From DASYAN01 sp963727755 (GTDB taxonomy: Bacteria; Chloroflexota; Ktedonobacteria; Ktedonobacterales; Ktedonobacteraceae): a stretch of 64,000 nucleotides of DNA. Every line of letters starts with the position of its first letter. Within the stretch, counting starts at the first letter, position 1. A program made the translations under genes and the position numbers. Shown in pieces: positions 1-8,756 of this stretch. Location: contig CAVSHN010000008.1 in the NCBI GenBank assembly GCA_963727755.1, positions 372,001 to 436,000 of the forward strand. The letters are read 5' to 3'. Under the pieces are notes generated by a model. It ran no database searches and was not told where the DNA came from. It was given only the letters and a program-made list of their open reading frames with translations.

Positions 1-1
1 A

Positions 2-121
2 TTCGATAAAGTGAAGCTTCCACTGACTTTGCACGTAAATCATGCATTAGTAGATGGCTATCATGTTGGGCTATTTTTTAACGGCATGGAAAGCCTGGCA
101 AACTTATTGATCGAAAACTAA
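2..121 (+). CDS. catA: Chloramphenicol acetyltransferase, C-terminal end (cut by window edge)
   Basis: Only the last 39 residues lie in the window; the reading frame is open to the left edge and stops at 119-121. The translation contains HALVDGYHVGLF, the HxxxDG signature of type A chloramphenicol acetyltransferases in which the His is the general base that activates the chloramphenicol hydroxyl for acetyl transfer from acetyl-CoA. The spacing from this motif to the C terminus (about 28 residues) fits the family. The stop codon abuts a fragment of an unrelated minus-strand restriction-modification gene, so the gene sits at a recombination junction. Whether the upstream part is intact cannot be seen. 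Confidence 0.8.
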   Translation, partial: FDKVKLPLTLHVNHALVDGYHVGLFFNGMESLANLLIEN

Positions 122-395
122 AGGAGTTATTTGTAACTAGACAAACAATACCATCTCGTCCTTGTAAACGATCAGTTGCCCAGCGAAAGAATTTCACATA
201 AGCATCATAAATTTTATTGGTATTAGTAGCTTTTGAACTCTTGCCATAAGTTTCACGAATATCTTTGTCAATTACTGAATAGCTACGATTTTTATTATTA
301 TCATTTTCGTTTAGCTGCCCCACATTATACGGCGGATTCCCAATCACCACCATAATCTCAGCATCCTTCTCACGCTGCACCAATTCGCTAGAGAG
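122..395 (-). pseudogene. Type ISP restriction-modification enzyme fragment (N6-adenine methylase part)
   Basis: The minus strand encodes about 90 residues containing IGNPPYN, the NPPY catalytic motif of N6-adenine DNA methyltransferases, followed by NENDNNKNRSY, YDAYVKFFRWATDRL and GIVCLVTNNSF, blocks typical of type ISP (LlaBIII-like) single-chain restriction-modification enzymes. Those enzymes are over 1,500 residues, so this is a small internal piece. The similarity ends abruptly at the TNNSF motif next to the stop codon of catA, and its 5' side runs into unrelated sequence near 395. It can no longer methylate or cut DNA. I read it as debris of a deletion or recombination event. Confidence 0.8.
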
Positions 396-420
396 CGTAG
401 AAATTATTGCTATGCTATGA

Positions 421-621
421 TCTGTACGACTATGCCCGTGGTGGGGAGATACCAACCAGATGTTGCAGGACGGTGTTGATCTGCGCAACGATTGGGTTAT
501 ACCGTATCTACTGGCAAATTGCGCATTGTGCGGTGCCTGCTTGGATCTGGGCAAGGAGACGCTAGCTTTCGATGAGTATGAAGGGGCGATGTATTGCAAA
601 GGGCACAGTTCGGTGGATTGA
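421..621 (+). pseudogene. Cys-rich protein remnant, unrecognised
   Basis: An open frame of 66 codons after a stop at 418-420 encodes a peptide with NCALCGACLDLG and GAMYCKGHSS, which looks like real protein with a Cys cluster rather than random translation. An ATG at 460 is in frame but has no convincing ribosome-binding site. I do not recognise the family. It lies in the same debris zone as the methylase fragment and is probably the C-terminal end of a lost gene. Confidence 0.35.
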
Positions 622-807
622 AGCTTTAATTGCCAAGTTGTCTCTTAGTTGTCTAGACAACGACCTTGGCAAAGCTTTTTATAGAGTGTAAATTTAACGA
701 CAAACCAAGAGCATAGTGATGGCTCATTAAAGCTTTTTGAGTACCACAGGATTTTTGAGAACTGAGCGCTTTGATCAATTGATGAAGTATAGAAAGGGAA
801 AAAGTCA

Positions 808-1620
808 ATGTTCAGCAAAGAATTCTTAGATAAAGCATACGCGTCTAAAGAAAAAGGATATAGCGGTAAGAAAGGTCAAGTAGCGTCTGATAAGCCTAAA
901 CCACTAGATGTGGTAAGAGATGCTGCTAGGGAACCTGAAGTAAAGCCATCCCAAGATAAAGCTCAGCAAAGTGATGCAGGGAGTTCATCAGACGCGAACA
1001 ATAACGCCGAGATACCAGAGAATTTTAAACACATTGGTGAACACACCGAATTAGCCAAGGCCAAAGTTATCCTACTCGGGGAATACCATATATCTCAACA
1101 TAACAAAGATATTGTTGACTTTATTAATACTCATGCAGAAGATGGTGATATCGTTTTGGTTGAAGGGTGGCAGGCAGGTAAAGAAATGAGCCAATATATG
1201 TATGCACAGCTGAAAGCGCTTCGTGTAGGAGATTTGGCTGTAGATGAAAAGGCGCGGGCAGAGAAAGAAAACAGACAGGAAGAGGCATTTTGGGAATGGA
1301 CCGAGCAAGGTATAGTTAAGCCATTCAAGAAAGACGTAAAAATCTATGGATGGGATGATGTGGAAGCAAATGACGAGACGCTTAGCGTTGTAAAAAAAAT
1401 GGAAGAATTAGCAATAAAGTTTTTAATTCCAGAAAATGTCAAATTATGGAAAGGAAAGCAACTAGATCAGGAACTTGATGAATTGTCTGCTACAAGAGAA
1501 GAAAGAATGTTAGAAACTATTAATCAAATGAGAAACGAATTCCCTGATAAGAAAGTTTTTGTTATTGCAGGAAAAAGCCATTTTACAGAAATTCTGAAAC
1601 TATCACACCCCAGAATTTAG
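808..1620 (+). CDS. ChaN/TIKI-superfamily (haem-binding-like) protein, frameshifted near its C terminus
   Basis: A 270-residue product with a basic, low-complexity N-terminal 75 residues, then a domain with VILLGEYHISQHNKDIVDF near residues 92-110 and VFVIAGKSHF near residue 250. The GE-x-H start and the late G-x-H motif are hallmarks of the ChaN/EreA/TIKI superfamily of metal-dependent hydrolases and haem-binding proteins. The start at 808 follows AGAAAGGGAAA. The frame stops at 1618-1620, but one extra C in the CCCC run at 1608-1611 would continue translation as QNLGKQPYIALTPKYE and on to a TAG at 1776-1778, which looks like the natural C terminus. After that TAG the same frame stays open to 1915 with another Cys-rich stretch. 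Substrate is unknown; there is no signal peptide. Confidence 0.6.
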   Translation: MFSKEFLDKAYASKEKGYSGKKGQVASDKPKPLDVVRDAAREPEVKPSQDKAQQSDAGSSSDANNNAEIPENFKHIGEHTELAKAKVILLGEYHISQHNKDIVDFINTHAEDGDIVLVEGWQAGKEMSQYMYAQLKALRVGDLAVDEKARAEKENRQEEAFWEWTEQGIVKPFKKDVKIYGWDDVEANDETLSVVKKMEELAIKFLIPENVKLWKGKQLDQELDELSATREERMLETINQMRNEFPDKKVFVIAGKSHFTEILKLSHPRI

Positions 1621-1912
1621 GAAAACAACCATATATTGCATTAACGCCAAAATATGAGATATCACAAGAAGAAGTGGAAGATTTCAAAAGAAGGCAAAAA
1701 AAGCATTTGGTAGCGCTGGTTAATCTATCAATGATGGATAATGTAAGAGCAATATCTCGTATATTACTGTACTTATAGAGCACAAAGTATGAGCATCGCC
1801 AGCAATGTGAAGAGTGCAGGGAGTATGGTTTTGAACAAGGCTGCGAGCAGGGGAAAGCATTGCAAGCAGAGAGGACGAAGTGGGCTGTGCTAATGTGGTC
1901 CTACCAAAAAAT

Positions 1913-2050
1913 CTAAGGCATGCGTCAAACCTGGTTGACAGTTTCTGACAAACTGAATCGCAGAAAGTGCCTTGCCAAGAGGCTTTAGAGATATCTGTGA
2001 CTCTTCAAACTGTCAACTCAATCTACCCTCAACTTGACGCTTGCCTAAGG
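1913..2050. mobile_element. MITE-like element with inverted repeats and a 6-bp direct repeat
   Basis: A non-coding stretch of about 138 bp bounded by the direct repeat CTAAGG at 1913-1918 and 2045-2050. Just inside are near-perfect terminal inverted repeats (GGCATGCGTCAA at 1917-1929 against TTGACGCTTGCC at 2034-2045) and a second, nested 11-bp inverted pair, GTTGACAGTTT at 1934-1944 and AAACTGTCAAC at 2007-2017. A related structure occurs at 20956-21041. The layout is that of a miniature inverted-repeat element; no matching full-length transposase is in the window. Confidence 0.55.
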
Positions 2051-2069
2051 AACTGATCAATCATCTCGC

Positions 2070-3275
2070 TTACTCCTTTTTGAAGAATTTTTTATTCTTC
2101 AGCTTTTCGGGAAGAAATGATACTTCTTCTTTCGGGCCGACTTTCTCTTCCGACCAGATATAATCTTTGGCATAGCCCAAATTTCTCATGAGCTTGGTTG
2201 GTGCGTTTCTCAGATGCAGGGGAATAGGTTCGTTGGGGAATTCGTAGACGAGTTCTTTCGCTTTCATGAGAGCATTTGGAACAGCCCTCGATTTCTTAGC
2301 TGTAGCTAAATAGATCGTGACGTGGGCAAGAATGAGTTGTGCTTCCGGCATGCCTATTTTTTCGACTGCTTGAAATGCTTCATTCGCTTGGATGAGCGCT
2401 CCCTTGTCGGCGAGTCCGATGTCTTCAGAAGCGAAGATGATCATTCGTCTAGCAATAAACTTGGGGTCTTCTCCGCTTTCGAGCATGCGAACGAGGTAGT
2501 ACAAACTCGCATCAACATCTGATCCACGCATAGACTTGATAAACGCTGAAATGATGTTATAGTGTTCATCTGACTTTTTATCATAGAGTCCTGCGGATTT
2601 GGTTTGAAAGACTTCATTGATATCCTCAACCGTAATCTCTGTTTGCATGCTAAGCGTAGCTGCCATTTCGAGTGCATTGAGCATCGTTCTGGCGTCTCCG
2701 CCTGAAAGTCTGATGAGGAACTCTTTCGCATCATTTGCCATCGTTTTTTCGTCTTCCCCTATCCCCTTTACTTTATCTTGTAGAGCATGATCGATAAGTT
2801 GTTCGAGATCATCTCTCTCAAGCGGTTTCAGGACGAAGACTCTGCATCGGGAAAGCAGTGGACTGTTAACCTCAAAGGATGGGTTTTCTGTCGTTGCACC
2901 GATAAGCGTGATGAGCCCGCTTTCGACATACGGCAGCAGCACATCTTGCTGTGCTTTATTCCAGCGGTGGATTTCATCGATAAACAACACGGTTTTTCTG
3001 TGAAGTTTTTGATAGTCTTTAGCAGTTTTGACAATTTTGAGTAAATCTTCTTTTCCTGTCGTAACTGCGGAAAGTGTGTGAAAGTCTGCGTTTGTGTGCC
3101 TAGCTAGAATGTGTGCGAGAGTTGTTTTTCCACTGCCGGGTGGCCCCCAGAAGATCATGGAGAAAAGGGTCCCAGCTTCAAGCATCTTGTGAAGGATTCT
3201 TCCTTGGTCAACGAGGTGGTGTTGCCCCTTGAATTCTTGGAGAGTGGTTGGTCGGAGTCTGTATGCGAGATTCAT
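2070..3275 (-). CDS. rarA: Replication-associated recombination protein RarA (MgsA family AAA+ ATPase)
   Basis: A 401-residue AAA+ ATPase of the clamp-loader type that acts at stalled replication forks and interacts with single-strand-binding protein. It starts MNLAYRLRPTTLQEFKGQHH, the usual RarA opening. Walker A is GPPGSGKT at residues 44-51, Walker B is LFIDEIHR at about 97-104, sensor 1 is IGATTENPS, and an arginine finger lies in LLSRCR. The C-terminal half is the MgsA tetramerisation region, with DASLYYLVRMLESGEDP and HLRNAPTKLM typical of the family. Length is slightly short of the usual 430-450 residues but no motif is missing. It stands alone on the minus strand next to a hydrolase remnant. 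Confidence 0.95.
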   Translation of the reverse strand: MNLAYRLRPTTLQEFKGQHHLVDQGRILHKMLEAGTLFSMIFWGPPGSGKTTLAHILARHTNADFHTLSAVTTGKEDLLKIVKTAKDYQKLHRKTVLFIDEIHRWNKAQQDVLLPYVESGLITLIGATTENPSFEVNSPLLSRCRVFVLKPLERDDLEQLIDHALQDKVKGIGEDEKTMANDAKEFLIRLSGGDARTMLNALEMAATLSMQTEITVEDINEVFQTKSAGLYDKKSDEHYNIISAFIKSMRGSDVDASLYYLVRMLESGEDPKFIARRMIIFASEDIGLADKGALIQANEAFQAVEKIGMPEAQLILAHVTIYLATAKKSRAVPNALMKAKELVYEFPNEPIPLHLRNAPTKLMRNLGYAKDYIWSEEKVGPKEEVSFLPEKLKNKKFFKKE

Positions 3276-3294
3276 GAAGAGATTGTATCATAGA

Positions 3295-3516
3295 TGTCAA
3301 GTGATAGAGAAAAAGAGGAATCTCCCCGCGCAGTGCTCGCTTTTCCTCATTCATGGAACCGCCGACGAAGCATTACCTGCACTTTGCTCACAATTTGTCT
3401 ATCAAGATGCTCATGAGCCTAAACGCCGCGTCCTCTATGAAGGAGCCCATCATGGACTTGCTGAAGTAGCAGAGAAGGTATCTCAGTTGGTCAAGGAAAA
3501 GCGGCTATCTCGATAG
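3295..3516 (+). pseudogene. Alpha/beta-hydrolase C-terminal remnant (copy 1)
   Basis: The plus strand reads LFLIHGTADEALPA and, 30 residues on, RVLYEGAHHGLAEVAEKV. These are the Asp and His parts of the catalytic triad of dienelactone-hydrolase or S9-peptidase-like alpha/beta hydrolases. The nucleophile Ser domain is absent because the upstream sequence is the 5' end of rarA on the other strand. The frame ends at a TAG at 3514-3516 inside a strong hairpin. A second, independently truncated copy of the same C terminus is at 6969-7118. Confidence 0.65.
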
Positions 3517-3529
3517 TGAGATAGCCGCT
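3500..3529 (-). terminator. Rho-independent terminator of the RRM gene
   Basis: A perfect 12-bp stem (AGCGGCTATCTC paired with GAGATAGCCGCT) with a 6-nt loop. Read on the minus strand it lies 22 bases after the stop codon of the RRM gene and is followed by TTTTCC. The stem also overlaps the end of the hydrolase remnant on the plus strand. Confidence 0.75.
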
Positions 3530-3551
3530 CGATGTGATTGGTTTTTGGATG

Positions 3552-3845
3552 CTAGTAGCGCTGACTACGATAATCTGAACGCCTCTGGGGGCCACCACCA
3601 TTTTGACGCTCTCGTGCCTTGTTCACCGTGATAGTTCTCTCTCCTAAGAGAGTACCATTGAGTTGTTCAATAGCACGTTGTCCCTCTTCAGTGGTGCTCA
3701 TATCGACAAAACCAAACCCCCTGTTTCGTCCAGTCTCTGGATCAATAATAACGGTCGCAGCAGTGACCGTTCCAACCTTTCCAAAGAGGCTAGTCAGATC
3801 TTGTTCATTCGTTTGGTAGGGAAGTCCTCCAACATAGAGTCTCAT
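3552..3845 (-). CDS. Small RNA-binding protein with one RRM domain
   Basis: A 97-residue protein made almost entirely of one RNA-recognition motif. RNP2 is LYVGGL at residues 3-8 and RNP1 is RGFGFVDM at about 42-49. A short Gly/Arg/Gln-rich tail (ERQNGGGPQRRSDYRSQRY) follows, as in cyanobacterial and Chloroflexi Rbp proteins, which bind single-stranded RNA, often under cold stress. The gene is monocistronic, with a terminator directly downstream and a long leader-like region upstream, so post-transcriptional or cold regulation is possible but not shown by the sequence. Confidence 0.9.
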   Translation of the reverse strand: MRLYVGGLPYQTNEQDLTSLFGKVGTVTAATVIIDPETGRNRGFGFVDMSTTEEGQRAIEQLNGTLLGERTITVNKARERQNGGGPQRRSDYRSQRY

Positions 3846-4356
3846 CAGTAGCTCCTGTGCTCACATTTCATCTCACGCTCGTAGAAACCATTTCTCACAG
3901 AAGCAATGCAATGATAGTGTGATTTCATATGCTTCTATCAACACGGGAACCCGCTCATTTATTCCCAAAGAGATGCTTCAAATAAAGGGAATCCTGAGTT
4001 CCCGATTCGATCAAGAACCCTCTCACTATGCAAAAGTATCAAACGTGAACTCGGCAATATCGCAGTGTCAAGGATAATCACGGATTCGCCACCTTTTCAG
4101 TGAACATTTCTGATACCACTTGAACATGGTGAAGGTCACACACCCCCCAGCTTTTTATGCTATACTTAAGGAGAAGGACTCGCGGTGAACGAATCTACAT
4201 ATGAGTTCTGGAATAGGCGACAGGAATAAGGGGTTACCACCATTGGGCACTCTTGACAGTCTTCAGCATCATATACATCTTTTTTCCTCCTTTTGCCATA
4301 CCACAACCATTTCGGTCAAGAAGTGCGTCTGAAATATGACAGTTAGGAATAGAATT
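3846..4356. other. Intergenic region
   Basis: No gene of normal size. The part next to the RRM gene would be its 5' leader. It includes a small hairpin GGGAATCCTGAGTTCCC at 3988-4004. Near 4155-4185 the plus strand has TATGCTATACTTAAGGAG followed by GTG and a 14-codon open frame, which resembles an orphan promoter and ribosome-binding site whose gene has been lost. Confidence 0.4.
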
Positions 4357-4488
4357 ATGCAATCGCTTGTACTCCTATTACTCATACTTGTGATCTTTGT
4401 AAGCGCATTTGGCTACAGGCTATATTGCCACAACGCTGAGAAGCGAGCAAGGGAAAAGAGACGGAACCAATTTCATGATCGAGTCTAA
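4357..4488 (+). CDS. Small single-pass membrane protein (43 aa)
   Basis: A 43-codon frame starting ATG at 4357, chosen over an upstream in-frame ATG at 4336 because TAGGAAT lies about 8 bases before it. The product has a hydrophobic segment LVLLLLILVIFVSAFGY (residues about 4-20) followed by a strongly basic tail with KRAREKRRNQF, so the N terminus is probably outside or embedded and the tail cytoplasmic. It is 27 bases ahead of the next gene and could be co-transcribed with it. Function unknown. Confidence 0.45.
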   Translation: MQSLVLLLLILVIFVSAFGYRLYCHNAEKRAREKRRNQFHDRV

Positions 4489-4515
4489 GATAGAGATATC
4501 AGAAGGGATAAACAA

Positions 4516-4830
4516 ATGAGCAAGCAATTCGCAGGGACAGATGAGCTACCTTCCCAACGGAGGACCGACAATGCTATCACCTATTCGGCATGCGTACAAG
4601 AGGCGATGAGATACAATAAGCTCCGTTCTTCGGAATATCCTCTAGTAATGTCAATTCTCCATGCGCTGTTACAGGGACAGACTGAAGAGAAATGGAAGGA
4701 AGAGCAACAACGTCAATTGGAGGCCCTGATCCATCAACCTCCAGATAAGACAACATTTCACGCTGACGCCGCCAATCGCTATGAACAGACGATTTGCTGC
4801 TTGAAAGACCTTACGCTCTGGCCATGGTAA
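4516..4830 (+). CDS. Hypothetical protein (104 aa)
   Basis: A 104-residue soluble protein preceded by a good ribosome-binding site (AGAAGGGATAAACAA before the ATG). It is rich in Gln and Glu in the middle (EEKWKEEQQRQLEAL), predicted mostly helical, and ends in a Trp-rich LTLWPW. There is no signal peptide, membrane segment or recognised motif. It follows the small membrane protein on the same strand and converges with the gene at 4858. Confidence 0.5.
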   Translation: MSKQFAGTDELPSQRRTDNAITYSACVQEAMRYNKLRSSEYPLVMSILHALLQGQTEEKWKEEQQRQLEALIHQPPDKTTFHADAANRYEQTICCLKDLTLWPW

Positions 4831-4857
4831 TACTATAAGGTTAACAAGGCGAGCTGT

Positions 4858-5583
4858 CTATTCGTGGGAACTACAGCTCCCTTCCCTGATAACTTGCCAT
4901 TGATTGACAACATGAGGAAAGCCATCATGACAATCGACAAGATACCTTGATGAGACGTCGCTGGTATATGCTTTTCCCAAAATGGTATGCCGACCCCTAG
5001 AGGGATATTTACGGTTGATGAATACCTTATTTGGTGGAAGAATGTAGACGATTTCTCCAGTACATTTATGGCCATGCTCCTCAATGGTGACTGTCTCACC
5101 GATCTCATACTCACCTGTATGAGCTGGTCCAAAGAGCTTTAGCAGATCATATCCACCATCCATATTGATCTCATAGTGCTCATAGGTGCGCTGTCCATCT
5201 CTGATGTATTCAGCAATAGCTATGCGCTCATTAGTCTCAAGGGTGATTATCCAGAGGCTCAAAAATGCTTGCGGCTGTACCACATCAATAGGACTCCAGA
5301 CCACAGCCTTGAGAGCTGGTTGAGCGTGCACCGTTTCAAGAGCAGCGTGTTCAAGCAGTTTCATCTGAACGCGGCGGAGAATGGAAGCGCTATCCTGTTG
5401 ACTGAGGTCCAAGAGATCCGATATCTCGATCGTATTCACTGCGACACACGCTCGCATGCCGCAGTTTTGCCAGTCAATAGGATCAAGCGTAATCTGGAGC
5501 TGTTTGCATATGGCCGTTATCTGGTTCGCTTTCTGGCATGCTTCTTTTTGCTCCTGAGCACTATTTCTATGTGAGTAGGTCAT
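4858..5583 (-). CDS. Hypothetical protein (241 aa)
   Basis: A 241-residue protein not recognised as any family. The N-terminal half is helical; EISDLLDLSQQDSASILRRV (about residues 52-71) resembles a helix-turn-helix-like segment. The C-terminal half is beta-rich, with GETVTIEEHGHKCTGEIVYI near residue 165, which looks like a small barrel. This could be a sequence- or modification-binding regulator, but that is a guess. Its ribosome-binding site is inside a hairpin (see 5593-5606). The start at 5583 is supported by that Shine-Dalgarno sequence. Confidence 0.55.
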   Translation of the reverse strand: MTYSHRNSAQEQKEACQKANQITAICKQLQITLDPIDWQNCGMRACVAVNTIEISDLLDLSQQDSASILRRVQMKLLEHAALETVHAQPALKAVVWSPIDVVQPQAFLSLWIITLETNERIAIAEYIRDGQRTYEHYEINMDGGYDLLKLFGPAHTGEYEIGETVTIEEHGHKCTGEIVYILPPNKVFINRKYPSRGRHTILGKAYTSDVSSRYLVDCHDGFPHVVNQWQVIREGSCSSHE

Positions 5584-5592
5584 AGGTTATCA

Positions 5593-5606
5593 CTCCTCTT
5601 GAGGAG
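5593..5606 (-). promoter_or_regulatory. Hairpin covering the ribosome-binding site of the gene at 4858-5583
   Basis: The leader reads CTCCTCAAGAGGAG about 9 bases before the ATG. The right arm is the Shine-Dalgarno sequence AGAGGAG and the left arm is its complement, so the site could fold shut (stem CTCCT/AGGAG, loop CAAG). This is a visible structure; regulation through it is inference. Confidence 0.35.
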
Positions 5607-6263
5607 GGTTTTAAGTCTGTTGTCTTCTCTCCTCGAAGTTCCACTGAAAAACTGTGAGCAATGACTCTCGAAGGACATTGCAGACGAAGCGTTAAGCAGT
5701 CGGTCTGTTCTCATTTCTGCTCGCACTCTCCCTCCTCATTTGAACGGCTGCTGACTTTCCGCTCTTGCCTGCATCTAAGAACCACCTCTCCCTGTTAGAG
5801 ATCTGCCGAACTTTCACGAAAGATGTTGCTCGTTAACCAGAGAAACGGACACGTATTCACCCAGAGAGGAGAAGCCACACATTTATTCTACCAACTCCAG
5901 AGAAGGTATGGTTCGAGGAGGCATGATTTCATAAACAGGAGACATACTTGATTATACATTAGTTTTACCAAAATGCAACATGTATCGCCGTGCAGAGAAG
6001 CTTGGTCCATTATTTTTCCCATTTGAAGGTGCGTAAAGATAAAGCCATCTCAATAGCCGAGCTTAGCAGAGACGCTGGTTTGTAGGATTGGTAGACAGGT
6101 GTATGTATGTATGAGTTAATACAGACAAGACGTATATGTATCCAGGAATTTGAAAGAGCGCCATCCTGAACAATTCCCGCAAGAGGAGAGCTATGAGCCT
6201 CAATCCTAGCAGAGTGAAATTCAGGTAGAGAAAGTATATTAGCTTGTATGTAATACTACCTTC
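5607..6263. other. Intergenic region with no recognisable gene
   Basis: About 650 bases with only very short open frames on both strands. I saw no repeats, RNA genes or strong hairpins. It may be the remains of lost genes between the orphan at 4858 and the broken DinB-like gene. Confidence 0.4.
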
Positions 6264-6814
6264 TCACCGGGTTGCCCTTCCTCCATCTCTGCCTTGAAAT
6301 TCTTGGGAAAGAGACTTATTATTAGGAACTAATTGCTCGATGACTTCTATCTGCCCTAAAAGGGCAGCACATTTTTGGAGAGCAGAGAACAAACACATAC
6401 GTACGGTAGGCACCTCTGATCTTCTCCTATTGGTACAAGTGCCTAAACGCGGTCCTACATACAGATTGAGAAAGGAATCAGGAAGAGGATCAAGAAGCAG
6501 GTGCGCTTGGTGTATCCACTCCTGATAGCATACTTTCAGATCGTCATATGTGCTCTCTGATGGAATTCTTGGAAGTTGTTGGGGCACGTCAGCCGTTTCT
6601 CTCCAATCTGGATGAGGACCCAGTGTTCAACTTCCCGGATGAGCTGTGTTGCAAGAGTCCACAACGAAGAAAGGCCTAGATACGGCGGCGACCAGTGAAG
6701 CTGGTCTTGAGAACAGCGCTCACAGTGAGCCAGAACTTCACGTCCAATGAACTCAAACTCACATGCCCATTGCTGTGCCTCACTTTTCACCGATTCATCC
6801 TTGTTACCCTTCAT
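6264..6814 (-). pseudogene. DinB-superfamily protein, frameshifted
   Basis: Two overlapping minus-strand frames form one protein of about 180 residues. The first (from 6814) gives EFIGREVLAHCERCSQDQLHW and LWTLATQLIREVEHWVL, the opening helices of a DinB/DUF664-like four-helix bundle, which usually hold a metal or a thiol cofactor. The second gives TYDDLKVCYQEWIHQAHLLL and helices after it. The frame changes near 6562, in TTCC, where one extra C would fuse them as NNFQEFPSESTYDDL. The upstream ribosome-binding site (AGGAAAG before 6814) is intact. Function of the family here is unknown. Confidence 0.5.
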
Positions 6815-6968
6815 ACACTTTCCTCCTTATTTAGCTCCATTAAATAACTAATGACGCAGCATATTGCAAACCATCATTACTTATATTAAATACACAAACA
6901 TCCATAATTGCTCTCATCATCACCTTACAAGCAATCGCGCTTGATTCCAGATGCAGAACCACAAGACT

Positions 6969-7118
6969 TCATCTCCCACAGAGAAGAGGACGGGACACCA
7001 TTTGCTCTCTTATCCAGTCAGAGACCAACTGAGAGACTTCCTCAGCCACTTCAGTAAGTCCATGATGGGCTCCTTCATAGAGGACGAGGCGTTTGAGAAG
7101 CGAAGAGATGGGATCATC
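6969..7118 (-). pseudogene. Alpha/beta-hydrolase C-terminal remnant (copy 2)
   Basis: The minus strand reads DDPISSLLKRLVLYEGAHHG then LTEVAEEVSQLV, nearly the same as the remnant at 3295-3516. It has the His of the hydrolase triad and stops at 6969. An in-frame TAG at 7119-7121 and the missing nucleophile domain show it is not functional. Two separate tails of one family within 4 kb suggest decay of a former gene family or repeated local rearrangement. Confidence 0.55.
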
Positions 7119-7159
7119 CTATCCTACCAAGTGGTACGTAACATCTCTCGAATGGAGTT

Positions 7160-7420
7160 TCATCTTATCGGCCCAGGAGACCCCTGTGATTTATCCAGGG
7201 AATGAATGGGCCTTCCTTTCTTCGGGGAATGATGTGGGTGGCGACCCTTGCCCTTTTTCTGTGTTTGCTCATATGCCGTCAGCCAGCAACGGAATGCCAC
7301 CCAAGTCAGGACGCGACAATCCTTGACTCTAGCCTTCTGTGTGAGTCGTTTATTGGTGCGATAAGCGTGCAAGCTGATGGTTTGCTTCTTGCGATCAAAG
7401 CCACCAATTATGAAAAATAG
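7160..7420 (-). pseudogene. Unrecognised basic protein remnant
   Basis: The minus strand is open for about 85 codons with FDRKKQTISLHAYRTNKRL then KARVKDCRVLTWVAFRCWLT. The coherent, basic composition suggests part of a real protein, perhaps a transposase end, but I cannot identify it. It begins at the stop codon of the CoA-transferase-like gene and has no start of its own. Confidence 0.25.
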
Positions 7421-8756
7421 TGTAAAGAGGCAGCTGCACGCTCAAGTGACTCACGGAATTGTGGAGCTGCAATCTCAATCAAGTTGCGGGCACGCTCTGC
7501 AAGATCTCGCCCATGAAGCTCTGCAATACCATACTCTGTCACGACGTAGTGGACATGCGCTCTGGATGTTGTCACAGCGGCTCCAGGTGTGAGAAGAGGA
7601 ACAATGCGTGATATAACCCCGTCAATAGGAGCAAGCAGATTGGACATAGGATCAGAAGAAGCAGAGATCTGCTGGTCATTGTGGGGGACGCAAGCTGTGG
7701 CAGGCAAAGCAATGATTGGTCGTCCACGCTTTGCCAATGCAGCACCTCGCATAAAATCCATTTGGCCGCCTACCCCACTATACAAGCGGGTCCCAATCGA
7801 CTCAGCACAGACCTGTCCAGCTAGATCTACTTGAATGGCACTATTGATAGAGACCATATGCTCGAACTGACGAATAATATGCGTATTATTGGTATAGTCA
7901 ACCGGATTCAGTTCGACTGCCGGATTATTATCGATAAAGTCAAGTAGCCGACGTGTTCCTACCACAAAACTAGCTACCATCTTTCCTTGTTTGAGCACCT
8001 TGCGTCTGCCAGTAATCACTCCCCGTTCAACAAGGTCAAGGATCCCATCAGAGAACATCTCCGTGTGAATGCCCAAATCTCGTCGATCTGTGAGTGCTTG
8101 CAGAACCGCATCTGGGACAGCGCCAATACCCAATTGCAATGTTGCCCCATCCTCGATCAAGCTGGCAACATGCTGGCCAATTTGGAGCGAGGTCTGGGTA
8201 AGCTGAGGCCGTTTTACCTTGGTAGAGGGGTTTATCCCATGCCACTGCATATGCAATGCGAGAAAGGGGCAGGAAGCTATCGCCAAGAGTTTCTGGGTAC
8301 CTGTGGATTGACCAGGGCGACACAATGGCGAGCATGATCCACAGCTGCACGTGTCACATCCACCGATGAGCCCAGTGAGCAATAGCCATGAGCATCTGGC
8401 GGCGAAACCTGCACAAACGCTACATCGACTGACAAGAATGCTTCCGGTCGAAAGAGATCAGGAATATCAGAGAGGAAAATAGGTGTATAACTGGCACGCC
8501 CATTATTGACTGCTGCACGAATATTCTGTCCAACAAACAGGGCTCGTGTAGAAAAGTGTCCATGCCAGCGTTCATCGGTATAGGGAACAGGTCCATAAGT
8601 ATGCAAATGCGTGAATTCAACATCGTGGAGTTCATCGCCACGAGCTACCAATGCCTCTATGAGGGCAGTAGGCGTTGCGCACGCGCCCTGCACAAAGACA
8701 CGGTTACCAGATGCTACCACTTTGACGGCTGTATCTAGATCGCACCAGACGGTCAT
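7408..8756 (-). pseudogene. Acetyl-CoA hydrolase/CoA-transferase family protein, two frameshifts
   Basis: The whole family can be followed across three frames of the minus strand. Frame one (8756-8277) has FVQGACATPTALIEAL and VSPPDAHGYCSLGSSVDV. Frame two covers only about 8290-8225, with TLGDSFLPLSRIAYAV and DKPLYQ. Frame three (to 7408) has LQLGIGAVPDAVLQAL, YSGVGGQMDFMRGA and YGIAELHGRDLAERA. These are conserved blocks of 4-hydroxybutyrate/acetate CoA-transferases, which move CoA between carboxylic acids through a glutamyl-CoA intermediate. Total length (about 445 residues) matches the family, so nothing large is lost; two single-base changes break it. Either a recent pseudogene or assembly errors. 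Confidence 0.8.
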
